Below, piece by piece: positions 1 through 10,379 of a stretch of 35,078 nt of DNA. This stretch comes from Apostichopus californicus (lineage: Eukaryota > Echinodermata > Holothuroidea > Aspidochirotida > Stichopodidae): NCBI GenBank assembly GCA_020650975.1, contig JAIPMN010262905.1, forward strand, positions 1 to 35,078, read 5' to 3'. The notes under the pieces were generated by a model that saw only the letters and a list, made by a program, of their open reading frames with translations, did no database searches and was not told the origin of the DNA. Numbering within the stretch: position 1 is the first letter of the stretch; each line of letters opens with the position of its first letter. A program made the translations under genes and the position numbers.

Positions 1-165
1 GCCGCACGCGGTTTGGGCGAGTCTTCAATGCCTTCAAGCGTTTACGGCCTTCTCCGGTTTGTTCTGGGGGCGCTTGTGTAGAGAGTCCAGAAGTCGAAGC
101 TCCTTCGTTAATCCTTCCTACGATATCCTGGTGTGTGTTGTTCTTGTATACAGGCGGTAGATGTA
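1..165 (-). CDS. Unknown gene, exon 2 (partial, runs off the left edge)
   Basis: Reading the minus strand from 165 to 1 gives 54 codons without a stop in one frame. The exon follows an acceptor (AG at 167-166) behind a pyrimidine-rich stretch (CTTCCTCCTGTCC). It starts two bases into a codon, exactly what the exon at 935-758 needs, since that exon ends one base into a codon. The joined peptide continues VHLPPVYKNNTHQDIVGRI and then a Ser/Thr/Pro/Gln linker (GASTSGLSTQAPPEQ) and a very basic end (GRKRLKALKTRPNR). The basic end could bind nucleic acid or be a nuclear localisation signal; that is inference. I do not recognise a family. The gene continues beyond base 1. Confidence 0.45.
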
Positions 166-757
166 CTTTAATGGACAGGAGGAAGCGTAGGGATAACTGA
201 AATAATTTATTCATCAGTAACCCCTTCACATTCCCCTCCATCAACTAGCCAGTCTAATACCAAAGTCTCCAATGCATTCATTTGGGCAACTCGGACTCAT
301 TCAAGCATTCTCTGACCATATCTGTTAAGAACACGTAAAATAAAATACAAATCAAGAACAACTAAACCTAACTAAAATATGATGATTTTGGTTCTTCTTA
401 TTTTCCAAAGACTAACAATAAAGAATTAAGCAAAGAAATACCTAAATGAATAAATAAGTAACTAATTATATAACTAAATGAATAAATAAATTAAATGGGA
501 GAGGGAAGAAAGTTTCTTTGTATATACAACGCAGAAGGGGTCATTTTGACTCTTATTGTTTGTTTTTATATTTTTTTTACAAGTAACCTAAACCTAGCTA
601 AGATATTGGGATTTTTTGGTTCTTTACTAAACAGAGCAGAAAAGTAAATGCAGGGTTAAAGAGTCTAATCGTAACTCTTACTGAATTTAGTTTGATTTGG
701 AATGTCTTTTATTTTTTATACGTGAATATATATTCGAATGAAATGTACGTGTCTTAC

Positions 758-935
758 CTCTTTCTCGTTGAGTGGATGATACGTTATCGCTAGGCTGATC
801 CCCCGGACGTAAAAAAAAACACATACGTTCAAATAATTGCTCACGTTCCCCCTCGTTGAGGATTTCATCAGCAGCGATGACTTCCAAATCCTCAAAGCAA
901 GAAGCAGCTACAATTTTAGGATTCGTGGCATCCAT
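758..935 (-). CDS. Unknown gene, first coding exon
   Basis: The chosen start is the ATG at 935 (context ATCATGG). An upstream in-frame ATG at 1100 exists, but the residues between look like 5' UTR. The exon encodes MDATNPKIVAASCFEDLEV, then an acidic stretch (IAADEILNEGEREQLFERM) and a hydrophilic tail ending STQRER. It ends at a strong donor, GAG|GTAAGA (GT at 757-756), one base into a codon. Without splicing the frame runs on into intron to 687. The next exon (165 to 1) fits in phase across a 592-bp intron. No family is recognised. The gene is head to head with the small plus-strand ORF at 1602, about 670 bp apart, so a shared promoter is possible. Confidence 0.45.
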
Positions 936-1601
936 GATAGATATTTTGGTTTTTAGTTTACGAGCGTATGAAAACTTAAAACCAACATATCGACAAGTTG
1001 ATGATGTCAAATGACTTCTGTCTTTATCAACGCGTGGGTAAGAGTGAGGCCCTCGAAACTGAAACGACGTGGCCCTAATGCTCATTTCTTCAGTGCGCAT
1101 GTCTAAAAAAACAATTAGAGCCGTGATTGGTTATTCGATTTAGGATAGGCCAGTAACACATGAACAAATCATTTTTCCCTACACTTAAATCCATTATAGG
1201 CTCAATATGTCAATCAGCCCTCGACAAACTTACACTTGTTGTTACACAACTTTCGTTTTTAACTTAACCTTTATTTTTTCAATTACTGAGTTAAACCCCT
1301 CATTTACCGAAGACACTCTCGTGGTACCATGGTGCATTAGATTTAAGCTCCTTGTCGAACGTGAAACAAAGAGTCCTGGTAATCCCCAAAACTTCTCCTA
1401 ACTTGAACCTTGTTTTTTTTAAGCTGCGTACCCTCACCTAATGGTCGACTTAAAGATAATCACCGGTTTAACTCTGGAGCTTAAGACTCGTGAACAAAGA
1501 GCACCTGCATTCTTTTTTACAACTTTTTCCTTTCAAAACCGTTTTCATCTTATTCAAAACTTCATTCGACTTTGGACTTCCAAATAGAACATTTCACCAT
1601 A
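936..1601. promoter_or_regulatory. Candidate bidirectional intergenic region
   Basis: This 666-bp gap separates the divergent starts at 935 (minus) and 1602 (plus). It would contain both 5' UTRs and the promoters if both genes are real. I see no clear TATA box or CpG-dense core. A related short segment appears twice (GTGAAACAAAGAGTCCTGG near 1360 and GTGAACAAAGAGCACCTG near 1490). The 64-codon open frame at 1207-1401 inside it looks like chance. The assignment rests only on geometry. Confidence 0.25.
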
Positions 1602-1844
1602 ATGGCAAGTGCCAGACGTTTATACCAGGGGTATGCTGAAGAGATGAAAATTCTCTTTAAGGAGGAGTTTTCGAAAATAGTACATAGCGAACAGTTCGTT
1701 ATGCTTTGCAATATACCAAATGACAACGACGTCCAGTATAAAATTCCATCGAATGCAACGGAACGTCAGAAGAGATTTTTATTAACTTACCTGATGTTGG
1801 CACCATACGACTGGTTTGCTGTACAGAAAGAGGCACTCCGCTAG
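1602..1844 (+). CDS. Small hypothetical protein, 80 aa
   Basis: The ATG at 1602 is in good initiation context (ACCATAATGG) and is preferred to the non-ATG extension upstream. The protein begins MASARRLYQGYAEEMKILFK, is mostly helical in character, and ends WFAVQKEALR before TAG. Residues about 10-30 are charged and amphipathic; a hydrophobic stretch (RFLLTYLMLAPYDWF) lies near the C terminus. I recognise no family. It may be a complete small protein, or a first exon with an undetected donor. It is divergent from the minus-strand gene starting at 935. Composition is protein-like, but the length is within reach of chance. Confidence 0.35.
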   Translation: MASARRLYQGYAEEMKILFKEEFSKIVHSEQFVMLCNIPNDNDVQYKIPSNATERQKRFLLTYLMLAPYDWFAVQKEALR

Positions 1845-1978
1845 CCAGTTACTGTGGATTTTGAGCAGGAGTTGGCCATAATTGATTGGTAGGACAACTT
1901 ACATATATTCATCAGCTTCCAACGGCTCTTTTAAGGGTCATCAATTTCTCCAGAAAGAGCAGACTGGTCCGACTCCTT

Positions 1979-2260
1979 TTTTATATTTATGATCCACCTT
2001 CCTTAAACATACATTGTCTTTCTTTTCATTCTTTTCATTAATTTAAGTTATTTATTTTTGGTTCTCGACAGTTCCTTATATTATTTAATCTTACTTAGTC
2101 TCTCTATTTTTTTTTTTATATTTATGATCCGCCTTCCTTAAACATGCATTGTCTTTCTTTTCATTCATTTTTTTTTCTTTTTTCTCTCCATAGTTCCTTA
2201 TGTATATATGTTATTTATTCTTACTTAGTCTCTCTATTTCTTTTTTATATTTATGTATAT
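1979..2260 (+). repeat. T-rich tandem duplication, about 130-bp unit
   Basis: A unit beginning TTATATTTATGATCC and running through CTTCCTTAAACAT, CATTGTCTTTCTTTTC and TCTTACTTAGTCTCTCTA starts at 1981 and again at 2116 (135 bp later). A broken third start lies at 2245. The copies differ by small T-tract and TATA-type indels. The open frame at 2144-2338 is low-complexity translation of this repeat, not a gene. Confidence 0.7.
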
Positions 2261-2791
2261 ATTTGTTTGTTGGTTCCTTTATTAATTGATTTGTTTATTT
2301 ACTTTTTTATTTATTTATTTAATGAACTATTTACTTGATAATGAATACGAAAAAAAGAAATAAAATGAGAAAAAATGATGAAAACACACACACAAACTTA
2401 CATGGCATACAGTTCTAGGCCCGGAGGAATTGGCCAACAGTTGTAGGACAACAGTTGTCTGTCCCACAAATGTTGATGGAAAACTCATGCAGGACTGTGT
2501 GAAGTGTCATACGTGTGTGATTGTGTGTGAATTGTGTATATAGGGCAGCATTAAGCAGTTTATAAAGATAAAGTGCGCCACCATTTTGATTACCAATTCA
2601 TGCCAAGTCCCTGACAACATGGCCAGAGCCATGTTTTGAACAGAAGTAAGTAAATTGGTTTTGTAATTATTTAAAAGAACTGTACAGTTGTTCTAAAATC
2701 TATAAGTCTGATTATTAATCTGATTATGTCCGGGGAAATACATTTAAGTGCATCATATAGCTGTAGTTTGTTTGGAACTAGGCCTAGCTAT
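2261..2791. other. Noncoding, no gene seen
   Basis: AT-rich sequence with a short (CA)n run near 2385. Around 2430-2530 are short phrases also seen downstream (TGTCTGTCCCACA). No open frame with splice signals is convincing. Confidence 0.5.
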
Positions 2792-2916
2792 AGGTTTGTA
2801 GTTTACCCCGGGGTAATCTACAAACCTGAGATCTACAAAACGAAGACCTAAGACCCTCTTAGATCTTCGTTTTGTAGATCTTAGCTTTGTATATTACCCC
2901 GGGGTAGTCTACAAAC
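2792..2916. repeat. Stack of three palindromes (foldback cluster)
   Basis: Three inverted repeats lie back to back. The first (2792-2827) has 18-bp arms centred on ACCCCGGGGT with one mismatch. The second (2829-2881) has 24-bp arms around a 5-nt loop (ACCCT) with one mismatch, arms starting AGATCTACAAAACGAAGA. The third (2886-2915) is an imperfect repeat of the first, again around ACCCCGGGGT and ending CTACAAAC. The order palindrome A, palindrome B, palindrome A' is thus itself symmetrical. The word CCTAAGACCCTC occurs in the loop region and again at 2931. It would extrude as hairpins or cruciforms. Confidence 0.8.
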
Positions 2917-2929
2917 CTTACACCAGAAA

Positions 2930-3436
2930 ACCTAAGACCCTCGATATTTTCATCAGAAATGTAAATGTTTTTATAGTAAGTTCTGTTATATCCTGTCCCT
3001 ATGGTCTTTTCAATTGCTTATGTTGCAATGGTTTCTACAGTGTCACACAGTTTCTGTCCCACATCTGTGTGTAATAACATCCACTGTTGTGACACAGTTC
3101 TGTCCCACATCTGTATACATTAACATTGTTGTTGCCACACATTTTCTTTCATTTACATATTACTATTGAAACTATGTCATCCGCTGATGGTGCACAAGCA
3201 GACAGTTATCACACATTACCTTCTGTGTATAAATAGCTGTTTTAAAAGTCAATTATTGTTCTCTGCAGCCTCCTGGCTGTTGTGACCTTATACCACATTA
3301 TTTAATAATATGTACCTATATTGTTGCAACACTCCATGACTATTTTGCAAGTATATATTCAAACATTCTACTTGTGCACTTACGTACTACATAGCATTTG
3401 TTATTATCACTGTGCTTGTGTTATATATTGTCTCCA
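2930..3436. other. Noncoding 5' flank or intron of the recombinase remnant
   Basis: Contains two copies of CTGTCCCACATCTGT (3054-3068 and 3100-3114) in a 46-bp partial repeat related to a phrase near 2455. Its 3' end, GTGTTATATATTGTCTCCAG at about 3437, looks like a splice acceptor, so part may be intron. No other gene is seen. Confidence 0.4.
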
Positions 3437-3437
3437 G

Positions 3438-5039
3438 CTAGTGAGACCGAAGAAGTCTTTATTTCGTGACTTTTTGATGGCACGTTGGGGTAATTACTGC
3501 CAGGTTTTGAAGAATTTTTTTCCCCTTAACGTTTTTACTACCATTTCTAGGCATAACCTTTTGGCCGCAAATAGTCTTATCAATTGTTCTCCACTGTCTA
3601 AAACTAGGGTTTACATTGCCGAAAAGCTGAGAGAGCTTGCAAGGCTGCTAAAGCCAACAAAATCAATTAACCCACACATCCAGACAGCAGAGGACCTAAT
3701 CAACCCTCAGATGTTTGATGATGTCATACAGGGGGTTAAACTTTGTTGTGGGTTTAACGATGACACACAGGAATTTGAAATTCCTTCCCTGGCTTAAAAG
3801 ATGGGACATGGCCTCCAAAAACTTGCCGAAATTGTCTGTGGTCAGGCAATTAAGTCCTCTAATGAAAGAAAAGAAAAGAGAGCCCATGACTTTCAAAGAC
3901 TTTACAGTTTGCGATGGGCATCATTAATCTGTAGACATGTTGCAAGACAACATGATAATGCGAGTTGGAATCAACAACAAAAAATCCCACTGACAGCAGA
4001 TACTGTACAACTGAACCAATATCTCTCCCAGGCAGAGGAGCAGACAAAGAGATCCATTGCAAGTGAGGGTGCCAATACAGCAAATTGGAGAGAACTGGCT
4101 CAGATCACCTTGGCTCAGACGATTATGTTTAATCGCCGCAGGCCAGGGGAGACATAGTTCCTCCAACTTGCAGACTATAAAAGACAGAAGTCAAACCAAT
4201 CTGATCACCATGATGAAATATTAGGGAGCCTCCCACTTGCACAGAAAATTGCTGTAAAACGGTTAACCCTAGTAATGACCAGAGGAGAGAGGGACAGGGG
4301 AGTCCCAATAATGATGACTCCAAATATCAGAGAAAGTGTTGACATGCTGAATAAAACACGTATAGATGTTGGCGTTGATGAACGAAACCCATATGTGTTT
4401 GCATGCCCATCTGGTCAGTCAGTCATGCTATTAAGAGGATATGACTGTCTTCACAAGTATTCCCTTCTTTGTGGAGCTAAAAACCCTGAACGTGTGACTG
4501 CTACAAAACTGCGCAAACACCTTGCAACCCTGACACAGATTTTAAGTTTAACTAAGACTGAGCTTGATCAACTGGCTGAGCATCTTGGGCACAACATTGA
4601 TGTCCATAGGCAGTATTATCGGCTGCCCCAGGAAATAATTTTTCTTGCAAAGGTGAGCAAAGTACTGGTGGCAGCAGACAAAGGGGAAATTAGCAAGTAC
4701 AAAGGCCAGTCTATCGAAGAAATGCAGGTACCACAGACATTAAGTGACTCAGAGCTGTTTGAGGTAGAAGACCCTGGCCCATCAAACATGAATAAAAAAC
4801 GACAGAATGAAGGTGTATCCGAGTCGTCAGTTAAAGATGTGGGTCAAGTAAATGAAATGGAAAGGGTATGGAAATCCTAAGAGTAAGACTTTGGGACAGG
4901 GTATTCCTGGTCCATCAACCAGTAAGAAAAACAAAGGTGTTGGAAAGAGAGTTTGGTCAGCAGAAGAGGAAACTGCCATTCTGAATGATCCAGAACTCTT
5001 GTATAATGACCATGCATCCACCAAATACAAGAATGTGTG
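3438..5039 (+). pseudogene. Tyrosine-recombinase (Crypton-like) gene, broken
   Basis: One frame runs from about 3438 to 4880 with only two stops: TAA at 3795-3797 and TAG at 4155-4157. The conceptual product has an N-terminal helical region (KTRVYIAEKLRELARLLKPT) and box I with its arginine (MFNRRRPGE, 4123-4151). It then has box II (TKLRKHLATLTQ), the LGH histidine (AEHLGHNIDVHRQYYRLP) and the nucleophilic tyrosine pair. This is the tyrosine-recombinase/phage-integrase order, as in animal Crypton transposons and their domesticated relatives. The usual box II histidine is threonine here. After about 4850 the reading shifts by one frame into KRVWSAEEETAI (4949-4984), the start of the Myb/SANT-like tail that follows this family; that tail then decays. 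An acceptor-like CTCCAG precedes 3438. The lesions make a full protein impossible without readthrough. It would have cut and rejoined DNA in the nucleus when intact. Confidence 0.75.
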
Positions 5040-5331
5040 AGCAGGCACAGCAAAGGCACCCTTGTTTAATGACAACAACAATTGTCCAGTTGAAATGAAA
5101 AGTATGGAACCTAATTCAGAAGAAACAGAGAAAGGAATTTGAGCAGTAAGAACATGAGCAAGAAATGAAACAAGACCAAACAGTGGCAAAAAGTAGTTGT
5201 ATTTGTTGATTTGACAACCTGTAAAAGTAAAGCTTGTGCTGTTCACAATTAAATATACAAACCTACAAGCTGAGCCCATCAACCTAACAAGTTTTCATGA
5301 TGATACATCAGCTATCGACCATATAAACTTT
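5040..5331. other. 3' flank of the recombinase remnant
   Basis: No coding signal. The residual SANT-like domain has lost its second half here. The minus-strand frames at 4827-5282 overlap the recombinase and look like shadows. Confidence 0.4.
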
Positions 5332-5720
5332 GTAAATATTGCCTATATTACGTTATTTGCCTAACACTAACTCATTGCTCGTATACATTGCCTACTAGGG
5401 ATGATATGGTACACTGTTTTCAACAGCCACAATAAAATTATAGTATGGGGAGTTATTTTAAAAGGAATGCTCCAGAAGCTCACAATTAATATGTACAAAA
5501 ATCAGAAATAATATGAAACTACCTCTCCCCAAAACATAAACTTAACAAGTAACAAGGTCAGGAGAAACGTATATAGTGGAATCACTAACTCTGTGTGAGA
5601 GGGAAAATTGGTAAATATTGCATAGCGTTATTTGCCTAATGTTATTTCATCGCTTGTATACATTGCCTATAAAGGTAGGCTATGGTACACTGATTTAACA
5701 GCCACAATAACATTATAATT
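5332..5720 (+). repeat. Direct repeat pair, 279-bp period
   Basis: The segment at 5332-5445 (GTAAATATTGCC, CGTTATTTGCCTAA, GTATACATTGCCTA, GGTACACTG, ACAGCCACAATAA) recurs at 5611-5720 in the same order with substitutions and small indels. AACAAGT phrases at 5287 and 5545 suggest that the duplication covers most of the period. It lies just downstream of the recombinase remnant and could be a degraded terminal or subterminal repeat. Confidence 0.65.
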
Positions 5721-6463
5721 TTTTAGCACAATGTCTTTATTTACTAAAAGCAATACTCAGCTCAATCGAGCGAGTTATGGATTGTTCAATATTTGTTTCA
5801 ACATTTCCAACAAGTCAATGCAAGATCAACGTGAAATCATGACCTTGATCAGGTGTATGTACTGGGCCTGTGAAGTTAGTGCTCCATACATACACTGTAC
5901 TAACCCGTGTAACGTCTTCATATAAAAGAGATTAGGTCATTATTTCATTAAATTCACAGTTTAAGTTGGAAATTAAGCTACAGAAACTATATGTTAAATT
6001 GTTAAATAAAATATGGAAGCCTCTTCCGGACAAATTACGTAATGATTTTGAGCCAGTTCGACCCCGATGTGATATGACGAACAGCAGCAGTCAACGTAGG
6101 CCTAGAACCAACACACTGATTTTAGAAACAGACCTAGCCATACAATTATATTTGAAAATACTGACGACTAATGTAACAAATAGTATCTTAATAAATGTGA
6201 AGTGCTTTCATTCAACATACTGTTTGCATCAGATTTTAAGCCATTTTAGAGGTTAAAATTGACCAGAGCTGTCTTCTACTACTAGCGATGTGACTCCTAA
6301 CGTGAGGACAGATTCTTTTTCGACTTCAAAGAGAATACCACTGAATATTCATGATATTCAATCCGCTCCAAATGCTTTTTGAAATGGTCTTTGCAGACGA
6401 CCCGATTTTTGCTGTATTTATATACATGTAAGCTGCATAAAGAGTGTCCTTAAATTGATCTAC
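5721..6463. other. Noncoding, no supported gene
   Basis: Two short plus-strand frames (5731-5925, 5966-6256) show no domain and no convincing splice context. I take them as chance. Confidence 0.45.
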
Positions 6464-6601
6464 CTTCATTGGAAATTCATGGCACTGAGAAAAAAAGGGA
6501 CGATACCATGCAGATGGAGCGGCAACATTAATAGTATTGCTCGAACCAAAGATTAAGACAAAGATTAAGATATGAAAACAAGAATTTAACAGTGATGCCA
6601 T
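6464..6601 (-). CDS. Possible secreted-peptide first exon
   Basis: The ATG at 6601 (AAAAATGGC context) opens a frame starting MASLLNSCFHILIFVLIFGS, a hydrophobic core typical of a signal peptide with a plausible cleavage near NTINVAA. Then follows PSAWYRPFFSQCHEFPMK. A donor-like AAG|GTAGAT (GT at 6463-6462) would end the exon in phase 0 after 46 codons. Without splicing the frame ends at 6326. Family and downstream exons are not identified. A signal-like N terminus can arise by chance in AT-rich DNA. Confidence 0.3.
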
Positions 6602-9366
6602 TTTTCTGTTAATAGCACTGAACTAAGTCTTAACATTCATAAACCTGTACCAAGGATGCTTAATACATTCAGCCACACAAAGTATGAGATGACCTACATT
6701 GATCGATCGATTAGGTAATGTTTAAGGACCCATCAACACATTCACAGTGTCTTTTAGTTGTAAAAACTACATGTTCCCCCCCCCCCCCCCTTGAGTTGCT
6801 TCTTATGACAGACAGGGGACACCACAGGTAATAATGTTCTTCAGTATTCTGCTAACAGAAGTTTTAAATATCACCTTAACAGTTTTTAGGCAATACAACT
6901 TTTATGAGAGGCAAATCCATTCTTTTTATTTGACTTTGTCTCTAGAAGTTTGGAAATATCATGATAAATTTTAAAACAAAGTGTGATTGTAAGAACCTCT
7001 TCAAGTTGTAACTAGGACAGTACAAGCCCTGCTCTTTAGCTACTAAATTATGTGCCTGTTACACCTGGCAATACAGGTTTGGCATAAAACCTAAGTCATT
7101 TGCTTTGAATGACATGGTTGACATGAGTGTCATGTTTGGTATGCAGCCTAAGATTGAATTAGAAAGCCATGCATGGTAATTTGTAAATATTATCAATCCA
7201 TATTACCCTCCATTTAATGCCCTATTTGTGAGCAGGCGTTGGAGTATACCTTTGAGCATGTAAGAGGTACTGTAGTATAACGTTACTTTGTTCCAGAATC
7301 TAGCAGAGTATCAATTCGACAAGAACATCTTTGGCACCAACTGTTAATACACACATTTGAGGAAAGCTACATAAAGTTGTGGGACACTTGACAACTGTCA
7401 GCATTACTAAAATACCCTAAATGTATTTTGTGTCACACATTTCACAACTTGCCAAAAAATAATAAAATAAATAAAACAAATCTGAAAAATATTATCCCTT
7501 AACAAAGGAAGTGTCCTACACTGTCGTTACACCTACTCCCTTTCCTTTGGCAAAAGAAGGCAATTTTTAAGGTCTCTTGATGCACAATGATGTATACTAG
7601 TACATGTTACTATACTAATGGTTAGCTAGCATTATTTGTTTTTGCATTTGGGTCATACAGAGGGTGTTTTGAACCCCATGGATCCTGATTCAGGACAATT
7701 AGTCTTTTTGATTGGCATTAAACAGTCAGACCATGCACACATACATCAGTTGAGCAGCAAAAGGCATAAAATTTTTCTTGTATCATAGCCCAACCTTACT
7801 CTAATTTTATAAATGTCTGATATTTAATTAAATTAATATGTCACAAATGTTGTATTGGCTCATGTGGTTAAAACTTTTCATTTTTTGTAGTAAACTGTAT
7901 GATATAACGGCAAAATTATGAAATGCAATTTCCAATGTACGCCTATAAACATGTAGGTGTCACAATAAAATATCAGCCAATTAACTCAATGCCTACGCAT
8001 AGTTCAGTTGTACACTAACAGTATACACTCAACCAATATGGTGAATGTTAATTATCTTTGTAGTGGAGCTTAAACATAAACCATTCAAGATGATAATTTA
8101 TTTCATATATGACTTACAGTGTGGCATTCACTCATCACTTACTCATAATATTGCTTTCAATTTTTAATTAGCACAGATTTAGTTGTACTGACATTTTCAT
8201 CTCTGACCACCAATGGTCACAGAAGACATGTCTAGATGATTTTCTTGGCAGTTAACTTGTTGCCGACAATAATCCTGTCTTTCACTCTAAGATATCATGA
8301 GAAAATTTAATTTCTTTTCAATTCTTTATCACCTCATTACTTCATTAAATAAGAAATAAGAAGGCATGTTTCTTGCTTCTGGAAATTGTGTTCAAGATAA
8401 GTTCTCATAGTAAAACATAGAACCGACCATAGTCTGCTTCCTGTCGTAACTTGCTGTGTAAGTCTTAACGACAAACCCATTGGATACATGAGAACCAGTC
8501 ATTTTATTTGTAATTTACGATAAAGATTTAACCGATTGTCGGTATCAAGTTGCACATTAAAGCCTTATAAAGGTGAACCGACGGTTTGTGGAAATCAGTT
8601 GAAGGTGGGAATTCTATAGGGAAACTTCTGCATGGTTTTATTGAGGTCTTTACTAAACTCCAAATAGGATGTTCTTCATGTGGATAATGAGAGTTTCAAG
8701 TACATATAGTTTGAAGAAGAGTGACAGTAGTATCTCATTCTAATTAAGTAATACCTCCCTGCTTGAAGGATGCTCTAGAAAGCATCGATTATCTTTAGTT
8801 GCCTCAGAGCTACAAAGGGAAAGTCATCATTCCAGTTAAATTTCCTCGTCAATTATCCCATGTTTAATCATTTTCACTCTTTGCCCAGTCTTATATAGAT
8901 TCAGGATAATATGTTTGTGACTATCATCCAATTTCGTGGTTTGATTTTTACTTCATTGACTTTCTTTAAACAAACTTATCTCTACAAGAATGACGTATTT
9001 AAAGTGTGAGAAACATGATGAGACAAAAAATGTAGCATATTGCAACCTGCTCTGTCTTTTTTGGGTTTTTTTTGGTTTCTTGTATGTTTGCAGCTCTTTT
9101 GAAAATGGTATCGTTGTAATATCTTTTCTAATTTTAACCACTTTCTGTGTATTAACAAAAATTCATAATTAGAAACAACGAACCTTTATGACTGGAGTTG
9201 CCTGGAATGCCATTTGTATATACAAATGAATATTTGCTTCACGCATAGCCATCACAACGGGGTTTAGGGGAGGGGTGGGGTAATGGCCCCTCCACCTTGT
9301 TGAGAGGGAAAAAACCTTGACTCGACGATTGAGTTAGAAAAAAAAGGAAGTGTAAAAATGAAAGTC
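6602..9366. other. Long noncoding stretch
   Basis: About 2.7 kb with no supported gene. It has a C14-type tract near 6776-6792, several A/T-rich simple segments, and two opposed overlapping frames at 8953-9172 that are shadows of one T/A-rich segment (TTTTTTGGG). No tRNA, LTR or LINE motif was recognised. Confidence 0.5.
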
Positions 9367-10160
9367 AAGAAACAGGTGCCAGGCCCGTACTAAGAGGGTT
9401 GGGGCAGTGATGACATTTTCAAGGTCAGGGAAGTATCTTCCAGCTACCTCAGGGTTGTTATTAGCAAAGAAAACTATTTTGGAACACATCACAGATAGGT
9501 CACAGACTTAAGAAGACCCCTCCCCAGGACACAAATCGATAAATTACCATCCTAACTCCCCCCCCCCTCTTTGCACCCAAAATTCTGTGTCTGGCCTGAG
9601 TGTTGTAAACAACATGCCGATTTCGTTTAGGATGAAACTTGCAACAACAAAAAAAGGCCTCCCGTCCTATAATGAGCATTACGCACGGATGAAATTTCAT
9701 ATTGGCTAGGCAACTCTCGTAGACTTATGAAGTACAGTTACCATAATTGCCAAATCTTACCCACTGTATGTTGGGGAAATACGACTACAATGAAGTTTTA
9801 ACTCCTTTTAAGTTCGTAATATTTGACCTCTGCAATTATCATTTTTGTTGCAGCTGTTGCCTGCCCTATCCCGTAACCGCCCTCCGTTGGGAAGTAAGTT
9901 AGGTTGATGCGATCTCTCCTTCTGTAAAGATGACGATGAACGCAATGTAGTGGCCGAATACAACATGCACGAAGGATAAAATAGCAGCAATCATAACAAA
10001 AACATGATTAACATCTTTTACAGATGGAAGACATGTTACTTTTTCTTCTATTTATTTCCTTCTATTTTTGGTTTTGTAGTAACGCACAACGTCTCATTTA
10101 TTTCCTGTAACATCAAACTATGTATGCACCTGTTTTAATGATTGATATAATGAACTTACT
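9367..10160. other. Noncoding flank of the gypsy element
   Basis: GC-skewed poly-G and poly-C patches (9256-9290, 9558-9567) resemble MITE interiors, but no matching terminal repeats with a target duplication were found. A 5' LTR and gag for the following retroelement were looked for and not seen. Confidence 0.4.
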
Positions 10161-10379
10161 TGCCTTTTGAATGTCGAATTGCCTACATTTTATGCGGGAC
10201 AAAATATATTATCAAGTATTTGCGGACATTCTGTATCAGGACATTTCGTCCGGCCGGACTCTATTTACAGTGAGGTGGGGACACAATTTTCAGCAGGTGT
10301 CCTATCGGACAAAATATGCTGGTTCAGAGTGTCTCCTTGGACACTTTGTACAGGGGGACACTCTGTACTGTCACACCGG

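Noticed and set aside
2144..2338. 64-codon plus frame rich in Phe and Tyr
   Set aside because: It is low-complexity translation of the T-rich tandem duplication.
9367..9600. Possible MITE with CAGGCC...GGCCTG ends and G/C patches
   Set aside because: Only about six terminal bases match and no target duplication is present.
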